Positions 50,733-64,000 of a stretch of 64,000 bases of DNA are shown here, piece by piece. Below the pieces are notes generated by a model. The model had not been told where the DNA came from, made no database searches, and worked only from the letters and a program-made list of their open reading frames with translations. The translations under genes were made by a program, and so were the position numbers. Origin of the DNA: Litomosoides sigmodontis (lineage: Eukaryota > Nematoda > Chromadorea > Rhabditida > Onchocercidae); NCBI GenBank assembly GCA_963070105.1, contig OY718807.1, positions 4,747,001 through 4,811,000 on the forward strand, read 5' to 3'. Position 1 is the first letter of the stretch, and every line of letters begins with the position of its first letter.

Positions 50733-53147
50733 GAGAAAAGCAGATTTACAAGGAACTTGCTGTTTCCAACCGGTTCCCTATGGAAAGTGGCCAATTCTAC
50801 CTGATTCATACGAAACCGGTCATTTCCTTGTGTTCTGATTTTCTGATCTTTCCAAAATAAATAGGACGAAAAAGGTTATTGCTGATGAATTCAATATGGT
50901 CTAGAAAGCAATGACTGCTAGAATTTTCTGCCTTCCCGATTCTTTAGACTTGTTGTTTATACATTCCGCATGAGTGCTGCCCAATTTTTTTTTCTATCGT
51001 TTACACTTACGTACGTCTGACAAATTTACCTTAATTTTCCAAACACTTCTTTGTTTAAGTCGTATATATTAACTAATAGATTGACGTGATTAATTTCAAC
51101 TTAAATCAGCGATATTTCGACAGAAAAAGAGATCAGTTAACAGGAATATGAAGTAAGGATTTGTTGAAACACTTTTAGGAAGACATTTAATTATCATTTA
51201 AACTTTTTTAGATTGAAAAAAAATGACGAAATTGTAAGGCATGAAAAGAGGTATCTTTATGTGAGAAGATTTGAATCTTAACGGATAAAGTGTGTAGAGC
51301 TTACTGATATTGTATTTTATACAAATTAATTGTATAGAAATTTTTGACCAACTTGATTACTGTCACAATTTAAACTTTCTTTTCCTGCAATTAGCAAAAA
51401 AACTTTGCTATGTCTTTGTCTTCTCGTGCATGAAATAGTTTGTCGCCTTAAATTTAATTATGGATAAATGCAAGGAATGTGGATGACGATAGCTCACGTC
51501 TGAGCATTGCAGATAAACGGTTACGTATTAAATAAGCCTTTTGATGTCAGTGCTACTACTGTGTTTTTGATGTTTAGCTATTTTTTTTAGTATTTATTTA
51601 TTAACTTCTACTCGTTACGCTTTTTTAATCAATTAATACTTTCTTGCTGTTTAAGGTTATCTTTACAGTTCTATAATTTAATGGGTTGATAAAAAAGTAT
51701 GATAAGTGGAGTACTGTGATCGGTTGAGGCTGATGGAGTGGTTGTATTTTGCAAAGAAACTTTCAAATAAAATGAGCACTTCTCGCTTAAAGCGCTGCAG
51801 CTAGGATATGGCAGAATACAGTATCGGGCACAACCATAAATCTTGCAGGTTCTTTCATAGAATTTGCAAATATTTACTTTCAGAAATTTTAGTTGATGTC
51901 CACTTTTTACCTTTATCCATTCCTTCAGTTTTCTTTTTAAGGCATTTTCATATTCAGTTGTAGAATCGAACAGTACCGTTTGGGTCCTTCCTTCCTTTTG
52001 TTGGCAACAAAAGTTGGCGTTACTTATCAACTTTCTGCAAATAAAACATGCTACGTGAAAAATCTCACACTATAAAAAAGACCTATTCTGTGATTATCAT
52101 TGATTGGTGGAAAATGAATTCAAGTTGCAATGTCAGATCGAAAGTACAAAAGTTGGTGCGCTGTTGAGTTATTAAATAAAAAATAAAAAATTTCACATTT
52201 GCAACGATTGAATTCGTCCTACTTCGTACTGCTTCCTCCGAGTGAATTATGTCTAGATTCATTGGTTATCATTCATTGGTAAATTTAAAAAAAAGAAAAA
52301 ACTGATTTTGGATTAAACAAAAATTCTACGTAGACAAGGAACCACTCGGTTCTTTCCGTATTACGAAACTCAAGAATGAAGTCAATTATTTTTTAGAACG
52401 ATACAATAATATCACTGATAGTGAAGACATAAAATTTTGAAAATAAGAAAATATTCAAATGAAATGCTTTGAAAATGAACAAATGACATATAGCAGTATT
52501 TACCGTTAATTAGCTGATTAAATTAATGAGCAAACAAAAACGTGGCACCGTACGTGGCAGATTTTTATTTAAATAGAGCAAATAGTTTAAACGACATCTT
52601 TTTCTTCTTTAGAAAAAAAATTGTGAACGAGATACCCAACAAACACATATCAACGAGAAAGATGGCAGAAATGGAAAAGAGAAGGCAGTTTATATAATAG
52701 CATATTTGACGTATTACAAATCAAACCATGAAAGATAGTAAACTCTAATTTTTCATTTTAATTTCATTTATACTTCAGTTTTATTCAACGTTAATTCACT
52801 AAAAGATTCGAAAAATTTTTCAATCGATTAAACTCTCCAAATTCTAACTTTTGCAAAATTTTTAAATTGACTTGAGCTATGGAGAAAAACTGCAGAAAAT
52901 GATGCAACAGAATAAGTATATAACATAATCCAACTAAATTATTAAACCAAAGGCAGTGCGAAAAAAATTTCAAATGAAATTTTTCTAAAATAATTTTACA
53001 ATGAAATGCCATTTTAAAAGAAAGATACTAATCGGCAGCATATATAAATATTAAGCAGTGTTCGTTTTGTTGATATTTGTTGTTGTATCCCTTTTCGATT
53101 AACCTCATATTTTGTTGACCTTCGACATTTTCGCTTTTTTCTGAATG
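50733..53147. other. Convergent spacer between acetylcholinesterase and collagen IV genes
   Basis: AT-rich DNA holding the acetylcholinesterase poly(A) signal at 50856 and the 3' UTR of the collagen gene at the right end. Apart from one cysteine-rich minus-strand frame at 51671-52024, listed separately, nothing coding is seen. Confidence 0.5.
51671..52024 (-). CDS. Candidate cysteine-rich terminal exon, unknown protein
   Basis: I do not recognise it. A TTTGCAG acceptor at 52025 opens a minus-strand frame of about 117 codons to a stop at 51671. The first 40 residues are polar (ANFCCQQKEG, then KRKLKEWIK). Next comes a cysteine-rich stretch, ICKFYERTCKIYGCARYC, then PSCSALSEKC, six cysteines in under 40 residues. 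A donor-like gtaaaaag after EWIK could end the exon early. No start codon or upstream exon was found between here and the collagen gene. It may be the last exon of a small secreted protein or chance. Confidence 0.25.
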   Translation of the reverse strand, partial: SNANFCCQQKEGRTQTVLFDSTTEYENALKRKLKEWIKVKSGHQLKFLKVNICKFYERTCKIYGCARYCILPYPSCSALSEKCSFYLKVSLQNTTTPSASTDHSTPLIILFYQPIKL

Positions 53148-62505
<9,358 letters not shown>

Positions 62506-64000
62506 CTAAAAATGGATTTTAAACAATAATTTTAACAAATTTTCAGTTTGATAAATCAAATTTTATTTTAAAATGCATTCAAATTCTTCAAACGGTTGGT
62601 TGGTCGTTGGTTAAACAATTAAAATGAAGCCATTTATATTTCTAACAAAAATTATTTGACTTATTCCATCGCATAACGTAAGCAACAGATGCTAATTCTA
62701 GCAGCGTGGCTGTTAGAATTTGCTATCGATATTGTCAGAAAAATCATTTGAAAAATGTAAAGCGTAATGTGAGTGGAAGAACAAAGAGATAAGGAAATCA
62801 GTCCTTCATCAGCGGATGGCGCAGTAGCCCATCCGGTCAAGTCGGTCTTTCGAACAGAACAGATTGTTGATTCCATTATTTCAAAAAGCATTTAATATGA
62901 TCGTTGCTAGTCGTTCACACTACGAACTATTCCACTCAACTGCTGTGGCAAAAGTTCCGGTGTACAAAGTCGTAAATTAAAAAATCATTTTCTTTAACGA
63001 AAATAGAACAAAAATTAAATAATGCATAATTAAATAATTATAACATGGGTGAACATTCGATTGTTATGGAGTAAATTATAAATTACTAAAACAAAATCCG
63101 TTTGAAACCAACGAATCAAATGAACGATTCGCGGAATGCTCTGATCTAATATCCGATGTAACAAAATTTTCATCCGATATAATAAAATTTTAGAATTTCA
63201 ATGTCCTATCACCTCCAAAAAAGTGACACATTTTTAGTAATAACTGAAAATTATTGCAATTTGACTGCACGTAAGTAATCAACTAAAATCAAATCATTAC
63301 AAAAATGCTAGCAATTCTGATTTCAAATCCACAATTCGTAATTTGCATAGCATTCTTCAATGCTGAACTGGTAATATATAATTCGTGAACAACACTCTGT
63401 ACTGTATGCATATACGATACAAGTCGTACGGTAGTAGTTTCGTGTGCTCGATAAAATGTTATTTAACATTAGAAATTTAAGTGTTTTGCTATCACTGAGA
63501 AGCCATATATGATCAGTCTACCTCAGAGCCATCCATTCACCCATCTGCTGCGGTGGTCTTCAGATTTGGTTGAGCGATGGTGCATCTGTTGTGGCGTCTT
63601 CAGAAATAGAAACACAAACTTTTCCTTCTAACCTCTTCTCTCCCCAAGCGAAAAAATGCCTATGCCTTACTCTCGGAAACATTTAGCTGAGTTACATCTT
63701 TCCATCACAGTCATATCCTTTGCTTCCTCCTTCCCTCCTCCGTGAAGTGAAGTTTGGATTAAAATTCAGGAAGAACCAACCACCTGTCGCTAAGTGACAT
63801 ATTCATCCTTGCAGCTTTCATATGTTTTTTCAGCGTTTCCTACGTCGGACATTTCGAATGCCCATAGGCTACCACTACCACTTCTACTACTACAATTGCT
63901 ATAAATGAAGGCCTAATTAGTTTGAGGTTAATTTAATGGATACATCAATTGATACGTCGCTCACCCTCTGTTACACACATATGCAAGCCTATAATTATTC
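62506..64000. other. 5' flank and first intron region of the collagen IV gene
   Basis: The signal-peptide exon of the collagen gene should lie here on the minus strand, but no frame has an ATG, hydrophobic core and a phase-0 donor together. A frame at 62661-62891 contains a hydrophobic run (IFQMIFLTISIANS) but no good donor. TGA- and CT-rich tracts at about 63.6-63.75 kb are the only other feature. Confidence 0.4.

Noticed and set aside
62661..62891. Minus-strand frame with a hydrophobic run as the collagen signal peptide
   Set aside because: No donor in the required phase 0 follows the hydrophobic segment, so it cannot be joined to the 7S exon with confidence.

Overview
This window is nuclear DNA from a nematode, most likely a clade III spirurid or filarial worm; the species cannot be fixed from sequence alone. 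The grounds are about two-thirds A+T, introns of roughly 50-600 bp ending in TTTCAG-like acceptors, gene products that match nematode families (an alpha-2 type IV collagen, an ACE-1-like acetylcholinesterase, a Wnt), and possible spliced-leader acceptors just upstream of start codons. There is no prokaryotic, plasmid or viral gene set here. Nearly every real gene is split into exons, so the models below come from joining exons by splice site and reading phase.

Layout. 1-10.3 kb is AT-rich, apparently gene-free DNA with GT, CA and GA microsatellites and a long hairpin element. 10.3-22.4 kb holds three poorly recognised minus-strand loci: a possible type I membrane protein, a second single-pass membrane protein with a CCxxxCC cluster that lies between a 0.7 kb ATT array and a 1.5 kb AAT array, and a possible EF-hand-like fragment. 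24.5-28.1 kb is a ten-exon Wnt gene on the plus strand with a tRNA-Cys nested in its last intron.

28.2-40.9 kb is a compact housekeeping cluster: SF3B6 (p14 spliceosome subunit, minus), SUB1/PC4 (transcription coactivator, minus), an OTUD6B-like deubiquitinase (plus), an ELMO-domain protein (plus) and ARGLU1 (minus). SUB1 and the OTUD6B homologue are divergent across about 570 bp. Wnt/SF3B6 and ELMOD/ARGLU1 are convergent. 40.9-46.6 kb is gene-poor with a long GT microsatellite. 46.6-50.7 kb is an ACE-1-like acetylcholinesterase whose first exon is not resolved. 53.1-62.5 kb is a 26-exon alpha-2(IV) collagen gene (let-2 type) on the minus strand, complete except for the signal-peptide exon.

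The genes are not one pathway; the window is ordinary euchromatin mixing signalling (Wnt, AChE), basement membrane (collagen IV) and RNA/ubiquitin housekeeping functions. The most interesting signals are a paired, apparently mutually exclusive exon set in the collagen gene in which one copy has lost glycines, a splice-site/frame conflict in the Wnt gene, the opposed triplet arrays around an unrecognised membrane-protein gene, two GC-AG introns, and several hairpins.
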